This document shows, in pieces, positions 1 to 11,491 of a stretch of 64,000 bases of DNA (positions are counted from its first letter, which is position 1; every line of letters starts with the position of its first letter). Made by a program: the position numbers and the translations under genes. The notes below the pieces were generated by a model. The model worked only from the letters and a program-made list of their open reading frames with translations, was not told where the DNA came from and made no database searches. The DNA is from Bos javanicus (Eukaryota > Chordata > Mammalia > Artiodactyla > Bovidae): NCBI RefSeq assembly GCF_032452875.1, contig NC_083873.1, forward strand, positions 76,567,987 through 76,631,986, read 5' to 3'.

Positions 1-995
1 ATAAATAATTCTCAAATTTAATTAAGATTATAAGCAATCCAACTTAAGAAATGGGCAGAAGATTTAAACAGACATTTCAGCAAAGACAACATAGGGATGT
101 CAAATAAGCTCATGCAAAGCTGGTCAACACAATGAGACACTAAGGGAATGCAAATTAAAATGACAATGGCATGCCACTAATAATCTATTTAAATAGCCAA
201 AATTAAATACATTGACCATAACCAAATTTTTGTGAGGATATGGACAACTTTGCTGTCGATGAAAATTTAAAATATTACTACTCCTTTCAAAAGCATTTTG
301 GAAGTATGTCAAAAAGTTAAATATATACCTACCTTTTAACTCAGTATTTTCCTAGACATTAAATGGAGAAAAATAAAAGCATATAAAGACTTGTACCTAA
401 ATCTTCATAATGACTATTTGTAAGAGTCAAAACTGAAAACAGCACAAATATCCACCAACGGGCAAATGGATAAAAACATTTTGGTAAATCTACACAATGG
501 AATATCACTCTACTTATTCATTTTGATGTTTGGCAAAACTAATACAATTACGTAAAGTTTAAAAATAAAATAAAATTTAAAAAAATAAAAATAATAAAGT
601 ACTTATATATGCAACATGGATCATCTAAAAATACTTGTGATGGATTTTAAAAAGCCAGATAAAAATTCATAAATTTAATACATGCAAATTTACACATTTA
701 TGCAAAATTATAAGAAATGTAAACAAATTTATGGTGTAAAAAAAGAGTAAGGATTGAGGGAGGGCTGGGGAACAGAAGAGAGGGATTACAAGTGAGAATG
801 GAAAAATGTAACAAGTGAGCATGGGAAAACTTTGGGGAGTGTTGGATATTTTCACTTTACTCATTGTAATGATGGTTTCATGGGTGTATATATATGTCAA
901 CATGTTTCAAGGTGTACACTCTAAATTCTGCAATTAATATATCTTTCTAGTATGAATTTACTCAATATACATCTCAATTTACAATAAAATAGCCC
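1..995 (+). mobile_element. Old L1 (L1M-type) 3' end
   Basis: Degenerate end of L1 ORF2 plus 3'UTR. Recognisable wording includes the stretch read as 'rolling to small-scale mobility' L1 text: a GGGCAGAAGATTTAAACAGA-like block near 52-72, the 'cacaaatatccaccaacgg' block near 445, and an 'acaatggaatatcac' block near 493. The 3' part ends in a TGTACACTCTAAATTCTG-like motif before about 995. Many stops and indels make it non-coding. It continues off the left edge of the window. A younger 82-bp L1 tail is inserted at 518-599. Family level (L1M) is inferred from divergence. Confidence 0.75.
518..599 (+). mobile_element. 82-bp L1-BT 3' tail insertion inside old L1
   Basis: A very short 5'-truncated copy of the ruminant L1 3' end: a TTGATGTTTGGCAAAACTAA motif (the 'GATGTATGGCAAAACCAATAC' signature of L1-BT 3'UTRs) followed by an A-rich tail with interspersed T. 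It is flanked by TACTTAT at 511-517 and 600-606, a 7-nt target-site duplication, and it interrupts the old L1 sequence, which continues on the far side. It has no coding content. Confidence 0.7.
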
Positions 996-1470
996 TGAAA
1001 AATTTAGTGATTCTATTCAAGCTATAGTTCAGGCTGATTACCTGTCTCCAGTTCTCAAAAATATATACATCCTCCATGCACAAAATTTTTAAATCCATTT
1101 TTATAGACTAACCTGAAAAAGTGTGAAACTAAATTCTGCTTATTTCAATGGCTGAATCATTCTATGGTGCTTTCCCCCATATCAATATATATTTTTTTCT
1201 TTTAAAGAATGGCTACAAACTGAAAAGTCTACAACTTCACTAGAGCTAGAATCTTACAGTGTGCTCCAGCCACCATAAAATTATTTTTATATAATCACTT
1301 TTGTTTCCTCTGATAAATCTTACATGTGGCTCATCCATAATTTTAGTCTCAGAATGAAACATTATCTTCAAGTTTTGAGGAATAGTGCATTATGTTTTCC
1401 TTCTGCACTGTAAAAATATCTGTAATTTAAACTTCACACACTCTCAAGTAGTTATTATAACAAACTTTTG
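996..1470. other. Unannotated AT-rich DNA
   Basis: Nothing recognisable: no convincing open frame, no SINE or LINE signature that I can place, no tandem repeat. Confidence 0.5.
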
Positions 1471-1575
1471 CTGATGAGGAACTCAGATTCAAAGAGTTAA
1501 AATTATCTGCCAAAAATTACACATGTGTTAAGTTGTTAAGCAAGGACACAAACCCAGATCTGATGTTTTGTCCTA
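1471..1575 (-). mobile_element. MIR SINE remnant
   Basis: Carries the MIR core in reverse: a GATGAGGAACTCAGATTCAA block, then AGAGTTAAAATTATCTGCCAA, then CACAAACCCAGATCTGATG, matching in order the antisense MIR text (diluted 'gaggaaactgaggc...gttaagt...cttgcccaa...aacccaggtctg'). It is a mammal-wide tRNA-derived SINE, long dead, and heavily diverged. Confidence 0.6.
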
Positions 1576-1617
1576 TTATCCCACTTTCCAACAAATGAAT
1601 GTTTATGGCATTTCTAA

Positions 1618-1661
1618 GTCCATGGGGTCGCAAAGAGTCGGACACAACTGAGCAACTGAAC
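1618..1661 (+). mobile_element. Bov-A/BovB-type 3' end fragment
   Basis: About 45 bp matching the shared 3' end of Bov-A SINEs and BovB (CCATGGGGTCGCAAAGAGTC followed by GGACACAACTGAGCAACTGAA). It is too short to assign to SINE or LINE; the leading GTCCATGG favours the SINE. Confidence 0.7.
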
Positions 1662-1861
1662 AGAATAGAAGATACTAGAATTTTTCAATTAATTTCCTCC
1701 TTCATATCATTTTCTCTCAGAATAAAAATTCTTTTTAAATGACCCAAATCTAAGGGCACTTATGTAATGATACATAATACATAATAATCTTTTTCAGTGA
1801 GAAATTCAGACATTGACAATGATGGTATAAAAGGAAAAAAAAAAGTCAGCTGCCAACAACG

Positions 1862-2015
1862 TACATGAGCTTAGGAAAGTTATTTCAAGCCCCTAGAATT
1901 CTATTTCCTCATTTTGTAAAATTTTGAAATAATATTTAACCTGTTGACCACTGTCAAGTTTCAAGGTAATGTATACACATGTAGCATCAAAGTGCTCAGT
2001 GAATGGCTGCTCCAA
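1862..2015 (+). mobile_element. MIR SINE remnant
   Basis: Resembles the 3' half of MIR in sense orientation: TTTCCTCATTTTGTAAAATT near 1906, then a weak middle, then AAAGTGCTCAGTGAATGGC near 1990, matching the MIR order 'cctcatctgtaaaatgg ... gcgctcaataaatg'. Divergence is high. A second, weaker MIR-like patch (TGATTTTGGGCAATTTACAG) lies near 2371-2390. Confidence 0.45.
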
Positions 2016-3555
2016 AAAACAGGGTTGCTGAGTAAAGATTACTCCAAAGGCAGTCATTAGATACTGCTACCACTTTGAAACAATTTTTTATATTTCTGAA
2101 GACACATTTCTGAAAATGCATTACAAAAATACTTGAAGAGAATAAAAAAAAAAAAACTAAGCTCTGTGTGTATATAAAATATCTATTTTTTATAGTAAAC
2201 CACAAATAAGTTTTTAAATGATACAGTTGGATATTCAGAAGACACACAGATATGAATCAGCATATTCCACTTACTCTGCTCTACGTATTTACTAGGAAGG
2301 AGGTAAAAAAGGTAGGATATATGATGATCATGTTTCCATAACCTCTTTACCAGCCCTGACTGCCTTGTGTGATTTTGGGCAATTTACAGCCAAATTTCTA
2401 CCTATTATAATACGAGACAATAGAAATTCTCTAAGTTATAGTAAAATACAGAAATCCTCTCCTTATTCTATTAATTTTCCTAATTAAATAATATAAAATT
2501 AGCACAACATCGACTATTACTTCTATCCCACAAAATTACCACTCTATAGGATAATAAATTAATCTATGCCAACACAATTCACCACCCCTACTATTGTAGA
2601 AATGTAGTGAATCACATTCGCTGGCCTTTTCGGGTTAGCTGTTATGGATTAACGCCGTGGTGGGAAATTCTGAGTTTTGTTTTAATTTTGCAGTGCACAA
2701 GTTTAAATTATCAATTCAGCCAAAACAAACAGACAAATCCCAGGGATTTGATATACTCTATAATATTCAAATTCTGTAATGATTCTCTTTTCTGCACAAT
2801 CTATTTATCTCTGTGGGAGCATTGTCAGTCCGCACACAAATAACCTTGAATAAAACTCAGAATCTCTAGACCCTGAGTCCTCCTATAATCATTATCCCAT
2901 TTCCCTCCCAATTGGCCCTAGTATCATTTCTCTGTGTCTATATGATTTGGCCGTCCAGCAATATTTAATACTGCTGGCCATTCTTTTTTTTTTTTTCTCT
3001 TTATAGACATCCAGGATATCTTTTCCTAGTTTTCTTCCTTCTTTATGCACTACTCCTTAATCTCCTACGTCAACTTCAGTTCTACTAGTTATCAATGTTC
3101 ATGGATATTATCTAGAACTCATTCTTTTCTCTGAATCTTCATTGACAATCTCATTTATCTAATAGCTTTAAATACAATGATATGCCTTTGACCTCTAAAC
3201 GCACACATTTAGATTTGAGGTCTTAGCTGAACTGCGGACTCATATGCCTATATTTGTTTGATACATCCTTTTAGGATTCTAACAGACATCCAGAATTAAT
3301 GTTTTTAAGGAAGAACGGTTTTCACCCTCCTCCAGCCCCACTCTCCAACAATTCTGATGTTCTGATGAACTTAATTTAATTCTGATGAACTTAATCTCAT
3401 TACATTTGCAATTCTCACTGAAACCATTATCTTTCATCCAGATTATTGCAAGAAGCTTCTAATCTGTCTGTTTCAACTCTTGTGATCTTCCAATCTGTTC
3501 AAAACAGAGCAAACAGAAGAACATTTTTCAAAATATAAATCAAATTGTCTTGTTC
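2016..3555. other. Unannotated, mostly unique DNA
   Basis: No gene or clear element. It includes a T13 run at about 2984-2996 and the weak MIR-like patch near 2371. The small open frames here lack homology that I recognise and have no coding character. Confidence 0.5.
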
Positions 3556-3567
3556 TCTGATTAAATC

Positions 3568-3791
3568 TGGGCTTCCCTGGTGGCCCAGATGGTAAAGAAT
3601 GGTAAAGAATCTGCCTGAAACTGGGGAGATCCGGGTTAGATCCCTGGGTCAGGAAGTTATCCTGAAGAAAGGAATGGGAACCCACTCCAGTGTTCTTGCC
3701 TAGAGAATTCCATGAATAGAGGAGCCTTGTGGGCTACAGTCCATGGGGTCACAAAGAGTTGGGCATGACTGAGTGACTTACACTTTCAATT
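3568..3791 (+). mobile_element. Bov-tA SINE
   Basis: Complete ruminant Bov-tA: tRNA-Glu-derived head (GGGCTTCCCTGGTGGCCCAG), A/B-box-like body, then the Bov-A part (CCCACTCCAGTGTTCTTGCC ... CCATGGGGTCACAAAGAG). Near-perfect flanking duplication: TCTGATTAAATC at 3556-3567 and TCTGATAAATC at 3792-3802, with one base lost. Inside the head the decamer GGTAAAGAAT is duplicated exactly in tandem (3591-3600 and 3601-3610). Confidence 0.95.
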
Positions 3792-3802
3792 TCTGATAAA
3801 TC

Positions 3803-4521
3803 AACCAACATCTTCCCTTTAAACTTAGAATATGGTGTACATATAACAGCACTCAATATCTATCCCCCGCTGGTTTCTGACCACATCTGCTACCACTCTA
3901 CACCTTGTTCAGAACACTCTAAATATACTGGCTTTCTCTCTGTTCATGGAATATATCAACATCACTCAAATATTAGAGTCTTATCGTAGTATATTAGAAT
4001 AGGTGATTTCTTAAAACTCAGGAATCAGCTGAAAAATTATCTCCTGAGTGTGACCTGTACTATCTGCATCATCCTGCTTTATATTCAACATATATAGTAC
4101 TAATCATTTCATTATATATTCAACTATTTGATTATTGTCAACTTTCCCTGTCAATTAAAATCTCTAAACAGAACCTTGTCTAGATTACCTAATTTTTATA
4201 CTTAATATCTAAAATAGTATTTGTCTCAGAGGAAACTATATATGTTGAAGGAAAGAAGTGCAAGTATATATAGATGTATTTATTCACAATATGCATGAAA
4301 ATTGTATCAAATATTTGAGCAGGCTTGAATAGTCTCCAGGAAATTATCAAAATGGCAACTTAGCTTAGGCTAAGAGGAGATTTATATAATTTGGTAATAA
4401 TCAGAAATCAATAATTTTTAGTACTTGTGAACAGCATAGAAGAAATGATTTTTTTTGTCTTTAGAACATGTATATATTTTCTAAAGAATGTCTTTCCCAC
4501 ACCAAAGCAATTCTAGCATGC
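3803..4521. other. Unannotated DNA
   Basis: No recognisable gene or element; AT-rich, probably unique or very old. Confidence 0.5.
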
Positions 4522-4733
4522 AGCATAGTGGTAAAGAATCTGCTTGCCAATGCAGGAGATGCAAGAGCCACAAGTTTGATACCAGGATCAAGAATATCCC
4601 CTGGAGTAGAAAGTTGCAACGCCCTCCAGTATTGTTGCCAGCAAAATTTCATGGACAGAGGAACCTGGTGGGGTACAGTCTATGGAGTGGCAAAGAGTCA
4701 TACATGACTGAGCCAATGAGGACACATGCACAG
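4522..4733 (+). mobile_element. Bov-tA SINE, host of a BovB insertion
   Basis: Diverged Bov-tA (GTGGTAAAGAATCTGCTTGC ... CATGGACAGAGGAACCTGG ... GGCAAAGAGTCATACATGAC) whose CA-rich tail is broken by the BovB that follows. The tail sequence ACATGCACAG occurs at 4724-4733 and again after the BovB at 6347-6356, as expected if BovB inserted here and duplicated its target. Confidence 0.85.
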
Positions 4734-6346
4734 ATCAGATCAGATCAGTGGCTCAGTCGTGTCCGACTCTTTGCAACCCCATGAATCGCAGCACGCCAGG
4801 CCTCCCTGTCCATCAACAACTCCCAGAGTTCACTCAGACTCATGTCCATCGAGTCAGTGATGCCATCCAGCCATCTCATCCTCTGTCGTCCCCTTCTCCT
4901 CTTGCCCCCAATCCCTCCCAGCGTCAGAGTCTTTTCCAATGAGTCAACTCTTCGCATGAGGTGGCCAAAGTACAGGAGTTTCAGCTTTAGCATCATTCCT
5001 TCCAAAGAAATCCCAGGGCTGGTCTCCTTCAGAATGGACTGGTTGGATCTCCTTGCAGTCCAAGGGACTCTCAAGAGTCTTCTTCAACACCACAGTTCAA
5101 AAGCATCAATTCTTCGGCTCTCAGCCTTCTTCACAGTCCAGCTCTCACATCCATACATGACCACAGGAAAAACCATAGCCTTGACTAGACAGACCTTTGT
5201 TGGCAAAGTAATGTCTCTGCTTTTGAATATGCTATCTAGGTTGGTCATAACTTGCCTTCCAAGGATTAAGCGTCTTTCAATTTCATGGCTGCAATCACCA
5301 TCTGCAGTGATTTTGGAGCCCAGAAAAATAAAGTCTGACACTGTTTCCACTGTTTCCCCATCTATTTCCCATGAAGTGATGGGACCGGATGCCATGATCT
5401 TTGTTTTCTGAATGTTGAGCTTTAAGCCACCTTTTCCACTCTCCACTTTCACTTTCATCAAGAGGCTTTTTAGTTCCTCTTCACTTTCTGCCATAAAGGT
5501 GGTATCATCTGCATATCTGAGCTTATTGATATTTCTCCCGGCAATCTTGATTCCAGCTTGTGTTTCTTCCAGTCCAGTGTTTCTCATGATGTACTCTGCA
5601 TGTAAGTTAAATAAGCAGGGTTACAATATTCAGCCTTGACGTACTCCTTTTCCTATTTGGAACCAGCCTGTTGTTCCATGTCCAGTTAGAACTGTTGCTT
5701 CCTGACCTGCATACAAATTTCTCAAGAGGCAGATCAAGTGGTCTGGTATTCCCATCTCTTTCAGAATTTTCCACAGTTTATAGTGATCCACACAGTCAAA
5801 GGCTTTGGCATAGTCAATAAAGCAGAAATAGATGTTTTTCTGGAACTCTCTTGCTTTTTGCATGATCCAGCAGATGTTGGCAATTTGATCTCTGGTTCCT
5901 CTGCCTTTTCTAAAACCAGCTTGAACATCAGGAAGTTCATGGTTCGCATATTGCTGAAGCCTGGCTTGGAGAATTTTAAGCATTACTTTACTAGTGTGTG
6001 AGATGAGTGCAATTGTGCAGTAGTTTGAGCATTCTTTGGCATTGCTTTTCTTTGGGATTGGAATGAAAACTGACGGTTTCCAGTCCTGTGGCCACTGCTG
6101 AGTTTACCAACTTTGCTGGCATATGGAGTGCAGCACTTTCACAGCATCATCTTTTAGGATTTGGAATAGCTCAACTGGAATTCTGTCACCTCCACCAGCT
6201 TTGCTCGTAGTGATGCTTCGTAAGGCCCCCTTGATTTCACATTCCAGGATGTCTGGCTCTAGGTCAGTGATCACACCATCATGATTATCAGGGTTGTGAA
6301 GATCTTTTTTGTACAGTTCTTCTGTGTATTCTTGCTATCTAAGAAT
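4734..6346 (-). mobile_element. BovB LINE, 5'-truncated, minus strand
   Basis: RTE-clade BovB retrotransposon, 1.6 kb. Its 3' end lies at the left, with the (GATCA)n-like tail of this family (AGATCAGATCAGATCAG). It runs through the C-terminal region and RT domain and is truncated just 5' of the RT, near 6335. Flanking ACATGCACAG copies (4724-4733, 6347-6356) are a plausible 10-bp TSD; about 11 bases before the right copy do not match the element and may be filler added at integration. Confidence 0.95.
4745..5983 (-). pseudogene. BovB reverse transcriptase, C-terminal two thirds (broken)
   Basis: Reverse transcriptase of BovB, which copies its RNA into DNA at a nicked target. Three open blocks lie in one frame: 5630-5983 (QAGFRKGRGTRDQI, FIDYAKAFDCVD with the first catalytic Asp, GVRQG), 5084-5587 (LRYADDTTFMAE, holding the two catalytic Asp of motif C) and 4745-5074 (the basic GGKRRRGRQRMRWLDG tract of the C-terminal region). 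The blocks are separated by in-frame stops between 5587 and 5630 and between 5074 and 5084. The APE endonuclease and the N-terminal RT are missing or damaged. Because the frame is conserved across 1.2 kb, the lesions are mostly point substitutions after insertion. It cannot make a working enzyme. Confidence 0.93.
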
Positions 6347-6356
6347 ACATGCACAG

Positions 6357-7788
6357 GCAGCCACTAAAAGCAATAGATGCTAGAGAAAAGCAGTGTCTAA
6401 GGGTCAATAACTGTTGGCTTGTTAACAGTCATGCTAGTTGGCATATAAGTATGACTCCATAATTAAGTCTCTGTCTCTAACTTAACCGGAACAGGAAGAA
6501 TTGGATAAGACAAGTCAGGACAACCATTTCTATACAATTTCACTGGCAAGCTCAGTTTTGGGGAGTTCCAGGCACAGGCCTGATAGTTTCATTCTTCCAG
6601 AAGTCATTCTACTGATAAATGGACACAACACAAATCTTGAGATTTGGGACTGGGCCGCATTTCCTAGGTCAAGAGTCAATTTTCCTATTGTTTTTTAAAA
6701 ATCTAAAATTGCCTCTAATAATTTACACTATTGTTGGCATATCTTTAAGGATTACTAATATAATCGGACACAATTTCCTTAAGAATTTTCTAAAGAGTTA
6801 CCACAGTATTGGAAACAATATGTGATCAACCTTGAGTATCTCTAATAAGCACAAAGAAACCCTTTCTCTGCTATGTAATTCAGAGCTTCACTTGGCAAGG
6901 AAAAGGTTAGTATTTAGTGACCTGAATCTTCCAAATACTTTCTTGAGTGGCAGTCATCAAACAAAGACTGCATTGCTGAGGGTTTAGGAACACTTGCCTG
7001 TTTGCAGATTCTCATCTCTGTAGACAGCTCACCATTAGACCAAGTGTAACAGGACACAGACATCCCTTTTTTTCACAAAAAATTCTCTTTCCTTATTCTT
7101 TTCCTCACCAGCACAAAAAACCTGCTAATGACACAGTTCTTTAACAAGCCTAACCTCATTTATCACTATATGTGGTCTAATTTGATTTCTTTAATTATTC
7201 TCCATTTTGCTAATTGTGATTATCCAGAGTAGCACAATTTATCATATCTCTCTACCTCTTAAAAGACTCATTTACAGTTCTTGTTCTTTCATGAATTCTT
7301 ATTAACATTTTCAATTGCAGCTGCTTTAAGGACCTTCCATACTTCCCTCTTCTTCTCAAAGGGTAGCAGTATTTATCTTTAATGTTTAATGTTTCTAATT
7401 ATTTTTTCTAATTTGTTCTATTCCATGTTGCCTTTGTAAGTGTATTTTCTTAATGTAGGCTTTTCTACAAAGGAAAGTTAAGTCTGTCATTGACCTTCTG
7501 TTAAGACAGTAATGGCGTGAATGTCACCTTAGGAATGTAAAAGCAGATAACTTGAATGTTTTATTTAATAACCAATAAAATGCACTGGACTCGATTCAAT
7601 GAGTTAGATTTTAAAATATTCCACAAATAAATAAATAGCACCTAAGTTCTGCAAAACAAACATGGATTTTCATGCAAAGTTTCTAACTTGTGATATCTTG
7701 ACTTTCACCTATATCTATATTCAAGAAACATGTATTGTTTATCCACAGATTTACAATGCTATTTTAAATGATGATAAAAACTAAAGAT
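6357..7788. other. Unannotated, apparently unique DNA
   Basis: 1.4 kb without a recognised gene or element. Moderate AT content, pyrimidine-rich patches near 7080-7110 and 7330-7360, no tandem array. It could hide an old LTR or DNA transposon that I cannot name. Confidence 0.5.
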
Positions 7789-8003
7789 GGCTTCCCAGGT
7801 GGTGGTAGTGGTAAAGAACCCTCCTGCCAATGCAGGCAGACTTAAGAGATGTGGGCTCAACCCCTGGGTCAGGAAGATTCCCTGGAGGAGGGTATGGCAA
7901 CCTACTCTAGTATTCTTGACTGGAGAATCCCAAGGAAAGGGGAGCCTGGCAGGCTGTAGTCCTTCGGTTTGTGCAGAGTTGGACATGACAAGTGACTGAG
8001 CAT
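7789..8003 (+). mobile_element. Bov-tA SINE
   Basis: Head GGCTTCCCAGGTGGTGGTAG, then GGTAAAGAACCCTCCTGCCA, GGTCAGGAAGATTCCCTGGA, and 3' end near 8003 (GACAAGTGACTGAGCATG). Moderately diverged, complete. Confidence 0.92.
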
Positions 8004-8099
8004 GAAAACAAAAGGTGAATTCCTACATTAAATGTGTAGGGCCTTATAGATGTATACGATATGTATGATAATACAGGAAGATGCAATATGCTTTAAGAA

Positions 8100-8370
8100 G
8101 CCAGCAGAAGTTTCTTCTAACTAGGAAAATCATGGAAGGCTTTTAGGAAGAGATGACATTTGAGTTGGAACTTGAATAAGATTTGGAATATATTATACAA
8201 TTACTACAGCTTGTATCCCAATAAAACACAGAAGCAAAAAAAAATATGGGATGTATTTTGAGAAAATAAATATAGTAAGGAGAGAGGAAAAGGTCCAAAT
8301 GGAATGGTATAAGATCAAACTTAAGCATAATTTGGGCTTTGATCACAGGGAACCTGAAATTAAAATATTG
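8100..8370 (+). mobile_element. Ancient LINE-like repeat relic
   Basis: The text near 8128-8190 (GGAAGGCTTTTAGGAAGAGA, TGACATTTGAGTTGGAACTT) matches a widespread old mammalian LINE-like repeat seen elsewhere in this window (24640-24900, 41250, 58440, 59300). I cannot assign the family (L1M or L2) by eye. Confidence 0.4.
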
Positions 8371-8614
8371 CCCTATTAGGCAATAGGTAAGCATTCAACA
8401 ATTTAAGTTTGAGAGGCATATGGCTGCCTGTATAATGGGAAAACAAATCTTATAATGAAAGGCAAACCAGTTATAAGCCTACCAGAATGACAGGAAGTGA
8501 AAGAGAAGCAAGGTTGATTTAATGTTAAATTTAGAGATAAAATTAATACATTGGTAGCTAATTAGATTAGAATAAAGCTGAAACCAAAGCAAGTCCAATA
8601 TTCTGTAGCCAGGT

Positions 8615-8740
8615 TAGTAAAAATAATAAAAACAATACCTAACACTTTCTGAGAGGTTGCTAAATTATCAGTGCCCCAAATGTATTCATGTGTGTATTCC
8701 TGAGACCATTTATATGAAGCTGAGGAACCAGTGTGCCATT
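8615..8740 (-). mobile_element. MIR-like SINE relic
   Basis: AATAATAAAAACAATACCTA, then CACTTTCTGAGAGG, ATGTATTCATGTGTG and GAAGCTGAGGAACC follow the order of the antisense MIR family core. Very diverged. Confidence 0.4.
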
Positions 8741-9177
8741 AACAGAAATTAGAGAATTTAATGAGGGAGTAGATTTGGAGTGAAGGATAATGAGTTCTGC
8801 TTCAATTTTGTGGTTTTAGAAACAGTTTTAGTCAAGCTAGGATAAGCAAGGCTGCAAAAAGTTATTGCCCATATTTTAGAAATCAAATCCAATGCAGGTT
8901 TATTCTTCACACTGATTAAATGTCCCACAAAGACTGGGGACTTTTTCCTATACAGTACCTGGATGGTAAAGGTTCTCTTTTATCTTACATCTGAAACAGA
9001 GGACTTCTGAACGATCCACACAAAAAGAAAATAGGAATGGAGGTGTATGCATTTTTTACTGCAACAGCCCAGACAGCACAGGCATCCCTTCCTCTCACAG
9101 TTTTTTGTACAAAATGTATCACATGGTTTTAACACACTAGTTGCAAGGAAAGCTAGGATATGTAAGTGAGCACATGG

Positions 9178-9403
9178 TTTTCCAGGTGCCACTTGTGGTA
9201 AAGAACCTGCCTGCCAATGCAGGAAGACCTGAGAGATGTGAGTTTGATCCTTGGATTAAGAAGATCCCCTGGAGGAGGGCATGGCAAACCACTCCAGTAT
9301 TCTTGCCTGGAGAATTTCATGGACAGAGGAGCCTGTTGGGCTATAGTCCATGGGGGTCACAAAGAGTCGGGACACAACTGAGTGACTAACACTTTCACTT
9401 TCA
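9178..9403 (+). mobile_element. Bov-tA SINE
   Basis: Complete Bov-tA: TTTTCCAGGTGCCACTTGTG head, CAATGCAGGAAGACCTGAGA, CTTGCCTGGAGAATTTCATG, CACAAAGAGTCGGGACACAA, then CACTTTCACTTTCA. Flanked by CACATGG at 9171-9177 and 9404-9410 (7-bp TSD). Confidence 0.94.
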
Positions 9404-9410
9404 CACATGG

Positions 9411-9808
9411 ACTACTTGGTGAACACTACCATCTCTGCTACAGTCACCATCTGTTCCTTTAGAAGACATTGTGTTGTAATAGAAATGGGGTCCTGAACTA
9501 AGTATAGAGTTCCAAACTAATTTTTCCACTTATGTGCTAAATTAATTATAGGTTCTAGATTCCACTATTTTATTAATTGTGCTTTTGTCTTCCACCATGT
9601 GACTGCATTTGCTGAAAATCCCTTTCTTGTCTACATAGTTAATCCCTATTAATTATTCAAAATGGTGCTGTGGTGCTTGGCTATCTGTATCAAAGGGAAA
9701 ACATTCATCTCAAAAAAATTGATACTGAATAAAATAAAGAGTAAACATCAATTTAAAAATTTATTAAACATTAGAAGAAAATCTAAGTTAAAATTTTAAG
9801 CATGCCAT
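9411..9808. other. Unannotated DNA
   Basis: No recognisable gene or element. Confidence 0.5.
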
Positions 9809-10028
9809 GGGCTTCCCTTGTGGCTTAGTAGGTAAAGAATTCACCTGCAATGCAGGAGACCTGGGTTTGATTCCCTGGGTTGGGAAGATCCCCTAGAGAA
9901 AGGAACAACTACCCACTCCAGTATTCTGTCCTGGAGAATTTGATGGGCCGAGGAGCCTGGCAGGCTACAGTCCATAGGGTCACAAAGAGTTGGACATGAC
10001 TGAGCAACTTACAAATAAATAAATAAAT
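9809..10028 (+). mobile_element. Bov-tA SINE with (AAAT)n tail
   Basis: GGGCTTCCCTTGTGGCTTAG head, CAATGCAGGAGACCTGGGTT, TTGGGAAGATCCCCTAGAGA, CACAAAGAGTTGGACATGAC, then an AAATAAATAAATAAAT tail ending near 10028. Little diverged in the head. Confidence 0.95.
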
Positions 10029-11491
10029 ATACATATAGGAAGAGTCACAGAAAAGATCAATTTGATCGAAGATCAAAGACCTAACTATATAACTACAAAA
10101 TTTCTAGATATAAAATACATCGAAAAATTAAAAAATAAGCAAAAACATTTGCAAGAAGTAAATCTTAAAAATATTTTGCATCCCCAAAATAAAAATTACA
10201 AAGAACAAGCCAATTTACAAAATAAATGTTAATAACTATGAGAAACTTTTAAAATTAAAAATGATTAATTACTAAAGAAATTTTTAGATGTTTGTAGCAA
10301 TGAAGTTTACTTCTACTTCCCTAATATTGGCACTCAGAATTCTAAACACAAGTAATGATAATGCTGACATTTTTGTCAGTATCATTAATAGAGACCATTT
10401 CTGGAAAGTATTTTCTAAGTTTTTTCATTCATTCCATAAATATTTGCATATGTACTCTGCACTTGATGCTATTTTAAGCATTTGAGATATGACAATTAAA
10501 AATACTAATAATAATAAAAGAAAAAATTCTTTCTTTATGAAACTTTCACTATTGTTGATAGCTCGGTTTCCTTCAGAAGCAGATTCTGAAAAATATATTG
10601 ATACTTCAGTGCAAATAATTTGTATCTTCTTTGACTTGGAAGATATGGTAGTGAGTAATTGAATTAGAAATGGAAAAACAACCATTCAGTGATGGATTTT
10701 TATGTTTTTTATCATGATGGGAGACTGTCAATCTTGTTCAGAATGTCTGGCTCAGAGTGCAAAATATAGACTTGAGAATTACCCACAAGAGGATTCAGAG
10801 AGCTCACATATTTATGAACTAACTCTAGTGAGTTGGTGGAGAGCTGGCTTGGGGGTGCTGGTGTCTCCACACATTCAGTCTGCCACACAGATCCAGAGGA
10901 AGGTCATAAAGTCCATAGTTTCAGAAACTGGCCCTCAGGTAGGAGTAGAAATACAATAAAAGGTCTACTAGGTATAGGTAGGATACTGACAGATATGCTA
11001 CACTCAGAAAAACAAAAAAGAACAAACATTATAAAATATAAGTTACAAGTATGCAAGATGATGGCCCATGTTATTGGCAAAAAGAAATAGAAAGGTGAGA
11101 AATATTGGTATTTCTGGGCAGAAAAATGCCAGTTTCCAGTATCTAAATAGGGAGATCAGGAAGATCCCTCTGAGGGATCTTCAAAAACTTGATCTGCAAA
11201 AACTTGAAGGAGGATAGAGAATCAACCAAACAGACATATGTGTAAGATTATCATAGACAGAAAGAACATTTGAGCAAAGGAACGATTGGATTTTGTCTGG
11301 AAAGTTTGAGGAACAACAATGAGGCTAAAGTAACAAAATACTGACAACAGTGGGAGGAAAAGTAATGAGTTGGCTAGAGAAAGATGGCATGTGAATTGTG
11401 CAGAAATTTAGAGGCCTTGCAAGGTATATATATATATATATATATTTTTTTTTACTGTAATTGAAATGGGAATGAACATCAAGGTTTTGAA
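10029..11491. other. Mostly unannotated DNA with old-repeat traces
   Basis: No gene recognised. A CATTCATTCCATAAATATTT block near 10428 and text near 11270-11420 (AACATTTGAGCAAAGGAACG, GAGGCCTTGCAAGG) look like the same ancient LINE-like repeat noted at 8100. The 10560-11100 part is unidentified; two overlapping 85-codon open frames there show no motif I know. A (TA)n run lies at 11425-11445. Confidence 0.45.
11425..11445. repeat. (TA)n microsatellite
   Basis: About ten perfect TA units followed by a T run, just left of the BovB insertion. Confidence 0.9.
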
